Shown here piece after piece: positions 48,663 through 57,338 of a DNA stretch of 64,000 nt. The DNA lies in NCBI RefSeq assembly GCF_001584325.1, contig NZ_LSAZ01000008.1:62001-126000 (forward strand). Direction: 5' to 3'. The DNA comes from Bacillus nakamurai. Lineage in GTDB: Bacteria > Bacillota > Bacilli > Bacillales > Bacillaceae. How positions within the stretch are numbered: the first letter of the stretch is position 1; each line of letters opens with the position of its first letter. The notes under the pieces are model-generated. The model had not been told where the DNA came from. It did no database searches and was given only the letters and a program-made list of their open reading frames with translations. Position numbers and translations under genes: made by a program.

Positions 48663-49862
48663 ATGGAAATCACACCGTCCGACGTCATCAAGACACTGCC
48701 AAAGCAGGAATTTTCGCTCGTTTTTCAAAAGGTAAAAGAGATGGAAAAAACGGGGGCGCAGATCATTAATCTCGGGCAGGGAAATCCTGATCTTCCCACA
48801 CCGCCGCATATTGTGCAGTCATTGCAGGAGGCCGCTCTGAATCCATCCTTTCACGGGTACGGGCCGTTCAGGGGCTATCCTTTTCTGAAGGAAGCCATTG
48901 CGGGCTTTTATGAGAGAGAGTACGGAGTTTCCATCAACCCGGAAACAGAAATCGCCCTGTTCGGCGGAGGAAAGGCAGGCTTGTACGTTCTGACGCAATG
49001 CCTGCTCAATCCCGGTGACATTGCTTTAGTTCCGAACCCCGGCTATCCTGAATATTTATCGGGAATCACAATGGCAAGGGGGGAGCTGCATGAGATGCCC
49101 CTCCATCCGGAAAACGGCTATTTGCCGGATTTTGAACGGATCGATCCTGCCGTCTTGCAAAAGGCCAAGCTGATGTTTTTGAATTACCCGAATAACCCGA
49201 CGGGAGCCGTGGCTGACGCTGCGTTTTATGAAAAGGCGGCGGCATTTGCGAAAAAGCACCAGATCCACCTGATTCATGACTTTGCGTACGGCGCGTTTGA
49301 GTTTGATAAAAAACCGGCCAGCTTTCTGCAGGCAGAAGGCTCAAAAGCTGTCGGCGCGGAGCTTTATTCATTCTCAAAAACATTTAATATGGCAGGCTGG
49401 AGAATGGCGTTTGCCGTTGGGAATGAGAAAATCATTCAGGCGGTCAATGAGTTTCAGGATCACGTCTTCGTCGGCATGTTCGGCGGGCTTCAGCAGGCGG
49501 CAGCGGCGGCGCTGTCCGGTGATCCCGCCCACACAGAAAGCCTGAAACGCATCTATGGGGAACGAATTGATTTTTTTACGGAGTTATGTGAAAAGGAATT
49601 GGGCTGGAGCATCGAAAAGCCGAAAGGCACGTTTTATGTATGGGCTGACATTCCGAAAACATTTGAGTCCTCACACCAATTCTCCGACTATTTGCTGGAG
49701 CATGCCCATGTCGTCGTAACGCCGGGGGAGATTTTCGGCAGCGGCGGAAAACGTTATGTCCGGATTTCGATGGTGGCAAAGCAGGAGGAACTGCGGGAAT
49801 TTGTCATGCGGATTCAAAAGCTCAGCCTGCCGTTTTCATCATTACAAGAAGTATCCCGCTAA
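48663..49862 (+). CDS. bacF: BacF, aminotransferase of anticapsin synthesis
   Basis: A 399-residue class I/II PLP aminotransferase that transaminates the tetrahydro-hydroxyphenylpyruvate intermediate. The PLP lysine is in SFSKTFNMAGWRMAFA; cofactor-binding motifs NYPNNPTG and HDFAYGAFEFD are intact. ATG 48663 follows TAAGGAG, 12 bp after bacE. The operon terminator begins inside its last codons. Confidence 0.95.
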   Translation: MEITPSDVIKTLPKQEFSLVFQKVKEMEKTGAQIINLGQGNPDLPTPPHIVQSLQEAALNPSFHGYGPFRGYPFLKEAIAGFYEREYGVSINPETEIALFGGGKAGLYVLTQCLLNPGDIALVPNPGYPEYLSGITMARGELHEMPLHPENGYLPDFERIDPAVLQKAKLMFLNYPNNPTGAVADAAFYEKAAAFAKKHQIHLIHDFAYGAFEFDKKPASFLQAEGSKAVGAELYSFSKTFNMAGWRMAFAVGNEKIIQAVNEFQDHVFVGMFGGLQQAAAAALSGDPAHTESLKRIYGERIDFFTELCEKELGWSIEKPKGTFYVWADIPKTFESSHQFSDYLLEHAHVVVTPGEIFGSGGKRYVRISMVAKQEELREFVMRIQKLSLPFSSLQEVSR

Positions 49863-49878
49863 AAAGCGGGATTTTTTT
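49853..49878. terminator. Terminator shared by bacF and bacG
   Basis: ATCCCGCT (49853-49860) pairs with AGCGGGAT (49865-49872) with a 4-base loop and a T run. The left arm lies in the bacF coding end, so ribosomes finishing bacF would sit on it. It lies between convergent genes. Confidence 0.88.
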
Positions 49879-50656
49879 ATATGCTTTTCATGCTGCCGCC
49901 GTCCGCTGAGACTTGCTGCCCCGTAATATAAGAGGCTTCTTCAGAGGCGAGAAATGCGGCCAGTGCAGCGGCTTCTTCAGCAGACCCGACGCGTTTCATC
50001 GGAATACCCGAAGCAATCCGTTCTTCCGCTTCCTCTTTGGAAATGCCGTTTTGCTTCATGACATTCTGCACGAAATGATGATAACGGTCTGTAGTGATAA
50101 ACCCTGGATTCAGGCAATTGACAGTAATGTTGTGAGGAGCAAGCTGAATGGCGATATTTTTACTGGCATTAATTAAAGCGGCATTCATCATACTGTTGGT
50201 AAACATGTTTACGCCCGGCTCTTTCCACAGGTTCCCGACGATATTGATGATTCTGCCAAATTCGTTCCGCTTCATGAATGAGGCGGCTGTTTTCATAGAG
50301 TCGATATAAGCAATTGTTTTATTCGTAAAGGTTTTTGTCATATCCTCAATATCACAGTTTTCAAACGTATCCGGCGTACCGCCCGGAATATTGTTGATCA
50401 GTACATCAAGGCGTCCGCATTTTGATTCGATTTCTTCAAAAATGCCCGCTCTCGCCTGCTGATCGGACATATCACCTGCAAGAACGGTAACGCTTGCCTC
50501 AGGATGTTTGGCCAGAATGTCTTCTTTCACAGGTTCAATATTTTCGAGGACGCGTGAATTGATGACAACGGCAAAACCATTGTCCGCCAGCTTCAGAGCA
50601 ATCGCTTTGCCGATTCCCTGGCTGGCTCCCATAATAAATGCGGTTCGTTTTGACAA
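49877..50656 (-). CDS. bacG: BacG, NADPH-dependent reductase of bacilysin synthesis
   Basis: A 259-residue short-chain reductase, same length as B. subtilis BacG (YwfH). IMGASQGIGKAIALKLA is the cofactor loop, NNIPGG the NNAG equivalent, and NCLNPGFITTDRYHH the C-terminal cap. The usual catalytic tyrosine segment is replaced by VGNLWKEPGVNMFTNSMMNAA, as known for this atypical family. It reduces the conjugated ketone intermediate. It is transcribed toward bacF from its own start at 50656. Confidence 0.93.
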   Translation of the reverse strand: MSKRTAFIMGASQGIGKAIALKLADNGFAVVINSRVLENIEPVKEDILAKHPEASVTVLAGDMSDQQARAGIFEEIESKCGRLDVLINNIPGGTPDTFENCDIEDMTKTFTNKTIAYIDSMKTAASFMKRNEFGRIINIVGNLWKEPGVNMFTNSMMNAALINASKNIAIQLAPHNITVNCLNPGFITTDRYHHFVQNVMKQNGISKEEAEERIASGIPMKRVGSAEEAAALAAFLASEEASYITGQQVSADGGSMKSI

Positions 50657-50750
50657 ATATCTGCACCCCTTTATAAAAATGGAATCTCCTTTACATCGTA
50701 AAAAAAAATGACGAAAATAGCAAATTTTATTTAAATTCTGACAAAGAAAA

Positions 50751-50772
50751 AACCCGCCGGAATGGCGGGTGA
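50751..50772 (-). terminator. hemQ terminator
   Basis: On the minus strand ACCCGCC pairs with GGCGGGT (50770-50752) and is followed by a T run. It ends hemQ transcription before bacG. Confidence 0.85.
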
Positions 50773-50775
50773 GTG

Positions 50776-51540
50776 TTATACGTGCAAAAACTGCGGAAGC
50801 GTGTCGAGAGATAATCTGTTTCCGACAAAAAATGAACCAAATTCGCCGTAGCGGGCGCTGACTTCGTCAAAACGCATTTCATAGACGAGCTTTTTAAACT
50901 GAAGCACATCATCGCTGAACAGCGTAACGCCCCATTCGTAATCATCAAAACCGACAGACCCGGTAATGATCTGTTTGACTTTGCCGGCATAGCTTCGGCC
51001 GATCAGACCGTGGCTTCTCATCAGGTTTTTGCGTTCTTCCATAGACAGCATGTACCAGTTATCTTCGCCGCTTCTTCTTTTATCCATCGGATAGAAGCAA
51101 ATGTATTTCGCTTCCGGAAGCTCAGGGTAAAGGCGTGCGCGCACGTGCGGATTTTCGTACGGATCACCGTCTCCGCTCGCCAGGTAATTGCTCAGCTCAA
51201 CCACTGACACGTAGGAGTAGGCCGGAATCGTAAATTCAGCAAGCCTTGACTTATTGAATTCAAGCTCAATTTCATTTAATTCTTCCATTGTCGGGCGAAG
51301 AATCATCAGCATAAAATCAGCCTTTTGTCCGACGATGCTGTAAATGGTTTGCGAGCCTTTTCCTTCTTTTTGGGCGGCTCCCCATTTTTCAAGCAGGCCC
51401 GTAAATTCATAAATAATCGATTGGCGTTCGTCGCTGGATAACAGTTTCCAAGAAGCCCAGTCCATCGTGCGGAAATCATGAAGCGCATACCAGCCGTCCA
51501 ACGTTTGGGCCGCTTCATTCGTTTTTTGCTGCTCACTCAT
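50776..51540 (-). CDS. hemQ: HemQ (ChdC), coproheme decarboxylase
   Basis: A 254-residue member of the chlorite dismutase-like family that decarboxylates coproheme to heme b, the last step of heme synthesis in Gram-positive bacteria. Conserved stretches include [18 protein letters not shown] and [16 protein letters not shown] (probable proximal heme ligand His177), then [16 protein letters not shown]. subtilis YwfI has the same size and place. It has its own terminator and is expected to be essential for heme supply. Confidence 0.95.
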   Translation of the reverse strand: MSEQQKTNEAAQTLDGWYALHDFRTMDWASWKLLSSDERQSIIYEFTGLLEKWGAAQKEGKGSQTIYSIVGQKADFMLMILRPTMEELNEIELEFNKSRLAEFTIPAYSYVSVVELSNYLASGDGDPYENPHVRARLYPELPEAKYICFYPMDKRRSGEDNWYMLSMEERKNLMRSHGLIGRSYAGKVKQIITGSVGFDDYEWGVTLFSDDVLQFKKLVYEMRFDEVSARYGEFGSFFVGNRLSLDTLPQFLHV

Positions 51541-51698
51541 TTATCTTCACTCCTATATCTTTTCGTTAATGCCTTCACTATATCACAGTTTAACCGTTTC
51601 GGCTGTGGAGAAACCTTGAATAATTTCAAGTCTTGTATGAGAAACTAAGCCGTGTTTGCATAGGCGGTTAAATTAATTAGAAAAATAAGATTTTTAAT

Positions 51699-51712
51699 TG
51701 AAAGCGCTATAA
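51699..51712 (+). promoter_or_regulatory. cre site upstream of pta (CcpA activation)
   Basis: TGAAAGCGCTATAA fits the cre core. A plausible pta promoter is TTGAAT (51727-51732) with TATGCT (51749-51754), spacer 16. With a start near 51761, the cre would be centred at about -55, the place from which CcpA is known to activate B. subtilis pta. Confidence 0.8.
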
Positions 51713-51796
51713 TAGAAGTTGGTTATTTGAATTTAGCTGGAAGAAGAGTATGCTGTAAAAGTAAGCGTTTTTTGTCAACATAGAGGAGGGTATATC

Positions 51797-52768
51797 GTGG
51801 CAGATTTATTTACAAAAGTACAAGAAAAAGTAGCAGGAAAAGATGTGAAAATCGTATTTCCTGAAGGAATGGACGAACGTATCCTAGTTGCGGTCAACAA
51901 CCTGGTGGGCAACAAGGTATTAAAGCCGATCGTTGTCGGCAATAAAGAGGAAATTCAAGCAAAAGCGAAAGAACTAAATCTCACGCTTGACGGCGTTGAT
52001 ATTTATGACCCGCATACATATGAAGGCATGGAAGAACTTGTTCAGGCTTTCGTAGAACGCCGCAAAGGAAAAGCGACGGAAGAACAAGCGCGCAAAGCCT
52101 TGTTAGACGAAAACTACTTCGGCACAATGCTTGTGTATAAAGGCCTTGCAGACGGCCTTGTCAGCGGAGCCGCGCATTCTACGGCCGACACGGTTCGCCC
52201 TGCGCTGCAAATCATCAAAACAAAAGAAGGCGTGAAAAAAACGTCTGGCGTGTTCATTATGGCCCGCGGCGATGAGCAATATGTTTTCGCGGATTGCGCG
52301 ATCAACATTGCGCCTGACAGCCAAGACCTTGCGGAAATCGCAATCGAAAGCGCCAATACGGCTAAAATGTTTGATATCGACCCGCGCGTAGCGATGCTCA
52401 GCTTCTCTACAAAAGGATCAGCAAAATCTGACGAAACAGAAAAAGTGGCGGAAGCCGTTAAGGTTGCGAAAGAAAAAGCACCTGAGCTTACTTTAGACGG
52501 AGAATTCCAATTTGACGCGGCATTTGTGCCATCCGTTGCTGAGAAAAAAGCGCCGGATTCTGAAATTAAAGGGGACGCAAATGTATTTGTATTCCCTAGC
52601 CTTGAAGCCGGAAACATCGGCTACAAAATCGCTCAGCGCCTCGGCGGCTTTGAAGCGGTGGGACCGATTTTACAAGGTTTAAATATGCCTGTAAACGACC
52701 TTTCAAGAGGATGTAACGCTGAAGACGTTTACAACCTTGCTTTAATTACGGCAGCTCAAGCGCTGTAA
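51797..52768 (+). CDS. pta: Pta, phosphate acetyltransferase
   Basis: A 323-residue phosphotransacetylase converting acetyl-CoA and phosphate to acetyl phosphate for overflow acetate formation with AckA. It aligns end to end with the B. subtilis enzyme as remembered, including VKIVFPEGMDERIL, DGLVSGAAHSTADTVRPALQ and the C-terminal GPILQGLNMPVNDLSRGC. The start is GTG 51797 behind GAGGAGGG. Confidence 0.97.
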   Translation: MADLFTKVQEKVAGKDVKIVFPEGMDERILVAVNNLVGNKVLKPIVVGNKEEIQAKAKELNLTLDGVDIYDPHTYEGMEELVQAFVERRKGKATEEQARKALLDENYFGTMLVYKGLADGLVSGAAHSTADTVRPALQIIKTKEGVKKTSGVFIMARGDEQYVFADCAINIAPDSQDLAEIAIESANTAKMFDIDPRVAMLSFSTKGSAKSDETEKVAEAVKVAKEKAPELTLDGEFQFDAAFVPSVAEKKAPDSEIKGDANVFVFPSLEAGNIGYKIAQRLGGFEAVGPILQGLNMPVNDLSRGCNAEDVYNLALITAAQAL

Positions 52769-52773
52769 TCAGG

Positions 52774-52812
52774 AAACGGCGGCCTTTTTCATAAAGGCCT
52801 GCCGTTTTTTTT
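52774..52812 (+). terminator. pta terminator
   Basis: AAACGGC (52774-52780) pairs with GCCGTTT (52801-52807), with an inner GGCCTTT/AAAGGCC helix, followed by T residues. The convergent carrier gene ends at 52811, so it may act on both. Confidence 0.9.
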
Positions 52813-53809
52813 ATAGAAAAAAAGTGACTGCGGCCCAGCCGAACAGAGATAAACAGGCAGAACCGATCAAACCCGCCGCCAGTGCCCGCCAGCCATTGTT
52901 TTGAAACGCCGCGACATGCACCTTCAAGCCGAGCCCGGCCATCGCCATCCCGATGAGAACATACGACACTTGAACAAGAAACGCCGCCTGTGATGCCGAA
53001 ATAATACCTGATGTGTGCACCGCACTCATTCCGAGAAATCCAAAGATAAACCAAGGAACAGGCAGAGAAGAAAAAGAAAGCGGCTCAGACTCTCCGCTGC
53101 GGCGTGCCCAAATTCCAAGTGCCAATGCAGCCGGAACAAGCAGCGCAACCCTTGTCAGTTTGACGATAACTGCCATCTCGACAGCTTCTTTTCCCCCGGC
53201 GCTGCCGGCCGCCGCCACATGCGCCACCTCATGAAGCGTTGCCCCGCAAAAAGCCCCGAATGAAGCGGGAGAAAAGCCCAATATATGATATGAAAGAGAA
53301 TAAATGACCGTAAAGACGGTTCCCAATAAAGAGACAGCGGCTGCACTGATGGCAGCGGCACTTTCATTTGATTTAATCTGCGGAGCGATCGCCGCAACAG
53401 CAGCAGCCCCGCAAATCGCTGTGCCGCAAGCGGTTAAAATACTGAGATTCTGATCTACACGGAACAGGCGGGACAGCATATACACAACGGCAGACGCAAA
53501 CAGCATACAGCTGACGGCGATTGCAAAGACATGCCAGCCGGCGTGATAGATGTCAGCCAGATTCAGCCGCATGCCAAGCAGAATGATGCCCGTTTTCAGC
53601 AAGTATTTACTTGAAAAAGCAATCCCCGGCTCTAATGATTTTCGCTCTCCGACAACCGCGCGGCATAGCATTCCGATAAGCATCGCGATCACAAGCGTGC
53701 CAAGCATATTTAGATAAGGCAGACTGCCGGCATAAAAAGCCGCAAACGCAATCACTGCGGTAACCGAAATCCCCCTTAAAACCGAAACACCATTTTTCAT
53801 CCCTGTCAC
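52811..53809 (-). CDS. YeiH/UPF0324-family putative sulfate/sulfite-related membrane protein
   Basis: A 332-residue membrane protein with about ten hydrophobic segments. The YeiH (UPF0324, PSE-type) family is recognised by GTLVIAMLIGMLCRA, TGIILLGMRLNLADI, ILTACGTAICGAAAVAAIAP and GATLHEVAHVAAAG. Members are annotated as putative sulfate exporters, without firm proof. It is divergent from the LysR gene, which probably controls it. I do not recall it between pta and cysL in B. subtilis. Confidence 0.82.
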   Translation of the reverse strand: MTGMKNGVSVLRGISVTAVIAFAAFYAGSLPYLNMLGTLVIAMLIGMLCRAVVGERKSLEPGIAFSSKYLLKTGIILLGMRLNLADIYHAGWHVFAIAVSCMLFASAVVYMLSRLFRVDQNLSILTACGTAICGAAAVAAIAPQIKSNESAAAISAAAVSLLGTVFTVIYSLSYHILGFSPASFGAFCGATLHEVAHVAAAGSAGGKEAVEMAVIVKLTRVALLVPAALALGIWARRSGESEPLSFSSLPVPWFIFGFLGMSAVHTSGIISASQAAFLVQVSYVLIGMAMAGLGLKVHVAAFQNNGWRALAAGLIGSACLSLFGWAAVTFFL

Positions 53810-53915
53810 TTCCCATCATCTTGATAACTTCACTTTACTGCGGTTTCAATCATTAGTAAAATATATTTATATGATCTAAACGATAAGCAATACTAATAAT
53901 GAGGAGCGATGCTTT

Positions 53916-54806
53916 TTGTATTACGGCGAACTGAAAACATTCATTGCTGTTGTAGAAGAGAAGAATTTTACAAAAGCCGCGCAGAAGCTGATGATTTCTC
54001 AGCCGAGTGTGAGCCTGCACATAAAAAATCTGGAGAAAGAATTTCAAACTGCCTTGCTCAACCGCTCGCCGAAGCACTTTACGACGACGCCGACCGGGGA
54101 TATTCTCTATCAGCGCGCAAAGCAAATGGTCTTTTTGTACGAGCAGGCGAAATCAGAAATTTACGCCCATCACCATTATGTAAAAGGAAAGCTGAAAATC
54201 GCGGCGAGCTTTACCATCGGCGAATATATTCTGCCGCCGCTGCTCGCACAGCTTCACGGCGAGTATCCCGAATTGAACTTAGACGTGATGATCGGCAACA
54301 CAGAGGAAGTCAGTGAAGCGGTTCGGATGCTTCAAGCTGATATCGGATTAATCGAAGGCCATACGGGAAAAAATGAGCTGGACATTCAGCCGTTCATGGA
54401 GGATGAATTATGCATCGCGGCTCCCAACGGGCATCCTCTGGCAGGCAAAAAAAACATCCCGATTACAGACCTGCAAAACCAAGCATGGGTGACGAGGGAA
54501 AAAGGCTCGGGGACGAGAGAATACTTGGATCATGTGCTTCATTCAAACGGGCTGCGGCCGAAGTCCATGATGACCATCAGCAGCAACCAGGGCGTCAAGG
54601 AAGCCGTCATCAGCGGATTGGGTCTTTCTGTTTTATCAAAAAGCGTGCTGCAAAAGGATTTGCTTCATCACAGCATTTCAGTGCTTCATGTAAAAGGCTT
54701 CTCTTTAAAGCGAAAACTGTCTATCATTCAATCTTCCATTATGGAGAACACAAAAAACAAAGAAATCTTCATTGCTCTTTTGAAAAGCCAATTTCAATCA
54801 TCATAA
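53916..54806 (+). CDS. cysL: LysR-family regulator, CysL-like
   Basis: A 296-residue LysR-type regulator. The N-terminal winged helix reads LKTFIAVVEEKNFTKAAQKL and SQPSVSLHIKNLE; the ligand-binding half runs from about residue 90 (KLKIAASFTIGEYILPPLL). It occupies the place of B. subtilis cysL (ywfK), the activator of sulfite reductase genes cysJI, which is the basis of the name. Divergence from a YeiH-type gene is also typical for sulfur-related LysR regulators. The start is TTG 53916 with GAGGAG nine bases upstream; the nearby ATG at 53909 is out of frame. Confidence 0.75.
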   Translation: MYYGELKTFIAVVEEKNFTKAAQKLMISQPSVSLHIKNLEKEFQTALLNRSPKHFTTTPTGDILYQRAKQMVFLYEQAKSEIYAHHHYVKGKLKIAASFTIGEYILPPLLAQLHGEYPELNLDVMIGNTEEVSEAVRMLQADIGLIEGHTGKNELDIQPFMEDELCIAAPNGHPLAGKKNIPITDLQNQAWVTREKGSGTREYLDHVLHSNGLRPKSMMTISSNQGVKEAVISGLGLSVLSKSVLQKDLLHHSISVLHVKGFSLKRKLSIIQSSIMENTKNKEIFIALLKSQFQSS

Positions 54807-54861
54807 GCGGAATGATATAATAGACGCATTCAAAGCCTATAACGAAAGGGATTTAATATAG

Positions 54862-55725
54862 ATGGGAAAGCAACCGATTGATTTACTCATGCAGCCAAGC
54901 TGGAGAATCGTTGACCAATCCAGCCTTGGCCCTTATTTTGATGCGAAGCAATCATTTGCGATGGATGATACGCTGTGCGCTTCCGTCGGCAAAGGGGATT
55001 CACCTGCGACAGCCCGTTCCTGGGTGCACCACCAAACGATCGTTCTCGGTATTCAGGACACGCGTCTCCCGTTTTTAGAAGACGGCGTAAAATTGCTGGA
55101 GGACGAAGGCTATCGCGTCATCGTCCGCAATTCCGGAGGACTCGCGGTCGTGCTTGATAAAGGCGTTTTAAATATCTCTCTTATTTTTAAAGATGAAAAA
55201 AAAGGCATAGACATCGACAGGGGTTATGAAGCGATGGCTGAGCTGATGCGGCGCATGCTGAGTCCGTACAATGCAGAGATCGAGGCATATGAAATCAAAG
55301 GGTCGTACTGTCCGGGCAACTATGATCTCAGCATCGGCGGCAGAAAATTCGCCGGCATTTCTCAAAGGCGCCTGCGCGGGGGAGCGGCGGTGCAAATCTA
55401 TCTTTGCGCCGACAAAAGCGGAAGTGAACGCGCCGATCTGATCAGACGTTTCTATCAAGCCGCTTTAAAAGACAAAAGCAATGATACAAAAGGTGTATAC
55501 CCAGACATCCGGCCCGAAACGATGGCATCATTAAGCGAATTGCTGCAAACGGACATTACCGTGCAGGATCTAATGCTGTCGCTTTTGACCGAATTAAAGG
55601 AATTAAGCGGGCATCTGTATTCAGCAGGATTATCTTTAGAAGAAGAGTTGGCATTTGAAAAAAATCTGACCCGAATGCTGGAACGGAATGAGAAGGTGTT
55701 CGGGGTGAATGAAAGCTTGGAGTAA
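54862..55725 (+). CDS. lipL: LipL, octanoyl-[GcvH]:protein N-octanoyltransferase
   Basis: A 287-residue amidotransferase that moves octanoyl groups from GcvH to E2 subunits during lipoate assembly. The catalytic Cys150 lies in [14 protein letters not shown], and Lys162 in [12 protein letters not shown]; these positions agree with the known active-site residues of B. subtilis LipL. The start is ATG 54862 behind AACGAAAGGG. Confidence 0.95.
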   Translation: MGKQPIDLLMQPSWRIVDQSSLGPYFDAKQSFAMDDTLCASVGKGDSPATARSWVHHQTIVLGIQDTRLPFLEDGVKLLEDEGYRVIVRNSGGLAVVLDKGVLNISLIFKDEKKGIDIDRGYEAMAELMRRMLSPYNAEIEAYEIKGSYCPGNYDLSIGGRKFAGISQRRLRGGAAVQIYLCADKSGSERADLIRRFYQAALKDKSNDTKGVYPDIRPETMASLSELLQTDITVQDLMLSLLTELKELSGHLYSAGLSLEEELAFEKNLTRMLERNEKVFGVNESLE

Positions 55726-55740
55726 TCCGAGCTTTTTTCT
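55714..55740 (+). terminator. lipL terminator overlapping its stop codon
   Basis: AGCTTGGA (55714-55721) pairs with TCCGAGCT (55726-55733), including one G-T pair, around a loop that contains the stop codon; T residues follow. Confidence 0.82.
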
Positions 55741-55941
55741 ATATTACATACAGTTAAGTATTTCTTTCAAAACAAACCGCAAAATAACGCTGCAACAAAA
55801 TTATCTAAGCGAAAAAGGCATATGAAAGGAACTTTACCAGCCTGCTTGTACTTGCTGCCGCGTAAACGTAATCCAAAAGAAGAAGCAGTCCGGGTTTAGT
55901 GCTTTTACTATATAAAAAATGTGAATGATAGACAAACGGAC

Positions 55942-55975
55942 AAAACCCCTTTTCCGCTCTCGGAAAGGGGTTTTT
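55942..55975. terminator. Terminator between the lipL side and rsfA
   Basis: AAAACCCC and TTTTCC (55942-55955) pair with GGAAA and GGGGTTTT (55962-55974), one base bulged. It ends rsfA on the minus strand and could also stop plus-strand transcripts from the 55740-55940 gap. Confidence 0.82.
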
Positions 55976-55978
55976 AAC

Positions 55979-56752
55979 CTACTCGGCCATTTTTTCTAAA
56001 TTGCCGTTCCGGTCCATTTTGAAAGATGGGGACGCATGTTCGTCCTCCTCAAATAAAACTAGCTTTCTGGCTCTGTTCATGATTTTAACTAAGGTTTCGT
56101 AGTCTTCTTGAATGGTTTTTTGATCTTTCTCAAGCTTCTCTACAGCCGCTTCCAGTTGCTCGGTTTTCGATTGCAATTCTTGATTTTCCCTTTTCAAACG
56201 GTCATTTTCCATTTGGAGTGCAGATGTTTGTTTTCCGCTGCCTTCATAGGTCTGCAAAAATTGAATGACATCAGCCATTGTGAGCTCCGGTGTTTGACTC
56301 GGCTGCTGAGGTGCCAGCAAATGTGATAAACTAGCTAACTCTTCCTTGAAGCTTTCATCCACATAAGGCATATGCTCGCCTGACATGACGGCGGTCTGAT
56401 TTTTTTCAGGTGCTTCTGTTTGAACCTTTTCTTCTGCTGCGGTTTCTTGAATGATATCCGTTTCAGGCGCAGGCGGCTGATATAGTAGTTTCTTTTTGGC
56501 CGGCTGGCCGTTTCCGAGCGCACGCATCCGCTGTTTCCGCTGTTTTTTGGCAAGCTGGAGCGCTTTTTCGTATTGATGGCGGACGACGGCATTCCATCTG
56601 AATCCGCAGGCTGCCGATGTCCGGTTTAATTTATCGCCCACTTCTTCAAAGGCATTCAGCTGAGTGCTGCCTTCCCGTACGTGCCGAAGCACGGTTTCCG
56701 CCAGCAGCAAATCATTTTCCTCTGACCAGGCGTCTTGTCGTTGTTTTGTCAA
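55979..56752 (-). CDS. rsfA: RsfA, prespore-specific transcriptional regulator
   Basis: A 257-residue regulator with an N-terminal Myb/SANT-like DNA-binding domain ([20 protein letters not shown] to [11 protein letters not shown]). A Lys/Arg-rich stretch follows ([11 protein letters not shown]), then a low-complexity middle, and a C-terminal coiled coil from about residue 185 ([18 protein letters not shown]). This is B. subtilis YwfN (RsfA), which modulates sigma-F genes in the forespore. TTG 56752 is nine bases after GGGGG; the upstream TTG 56761 lies inside that site. Confidence 0.9.
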   Translation of the reverse strand: MTKQRQDAWSEENDLLLAETVLRHVREGSTQLNAFEEVGDKLNRTSAACGFRWNAVVRHQYEKALQLAKKQRKQRMRALGNGQPAKKKLLYQPPAPETDIIQETAAEEKVQTEAPEKNQTAVMSGEHMPYVDESFKEELASLSHLLAPQQPSQTPELTMADVIQFLQTYEGSGKQTSALQMENDRLKRENQELQSKTEQLEAAVEKLEKDQKTIQEDYETLVKIMNRARKLVLFEEDEHASPSFKMDRNGNLEKMAE

Positions 56753-56955
56753 TGTTCTCAACCCCCAATAATCTTTTGATGGTATTAGAATGTCCAGATT
56801 GGAAAATATTTATACAAATTGGCTGAAAGAATGAGAGATACGCAGAGCCTTGCAGGAAAAACTGAATCCTTGTACAATGGAGTGTGATGTGATTTTTTCG
56901 TTTTTAAAAATGATTTTTAACATAGAGGAACATTGAATGAAGGGAAGCGTACATC

Positions 56956-57180
56956 ATGGCTAATGAATTTCGAGTGTGTGATGATTGCCAGGCCACGAAT
57001 ATCAAGACATTGCTGCCGCGTTTAAAAGAAGCTGACCCGGATGCGAAAGTGGAGATCGGCTGTCAGTCGTATTGCGGGCCCGGACGTAAAAAATCGTTTG
57101 CTTTTGTGAACAACCGCCCGCTGTCGGCTCCGACCGAGGATGAGCTGATGGAAAAAGTGAAAAAGAAAATCAAAAAGTAA
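56956..57180 (+). CDS. DUF1450 small cysteine protein
   Basis: A 74-residue protein with two Cys pairs, VCDDCQATN near the N-terminus and [14 protein letters not shown] in the middle. This pattern is typical of DUF1450 proteins with a thioredoxin-like [2Fe-2S]-type fold. The C-terminus is lysine-rich. Function unknown; a metal or iron-sulfur site is possible. It starts at ATG 56956 behind a GAAGGGAAGCG site and lies between divergent rsfA and ywfO. Confidence 0.8.
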   Translation: MANEFRVCDDCQATNIKTLLPRLKEADPDAKVEIGCQSYCGPGRKKSFAFVNNRPLSAPTEDELMEKVKKKIKK

Positions 57181-57338
57181 ATTTGTGTTTTACAACAGCC
57201 TCGCCCGATGGGTCAGGCTTTTTTGCTTCAAAAAATCGATTTCAGGAAACTGGAACAAACCGCCGGATAAATTCAAGGATGTTTTCAAATTATAGAGCCG
57301 ATATAATAGAATCACGGCTAAAAAAAGAGGGAATGACG

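Noticed and set aside
53909-54316. ATG-started frame overlapping the LysR gene start
   Set aside because: It is out of frame with the LysR domain; the TTG at 53916 gives the family N-terminus.
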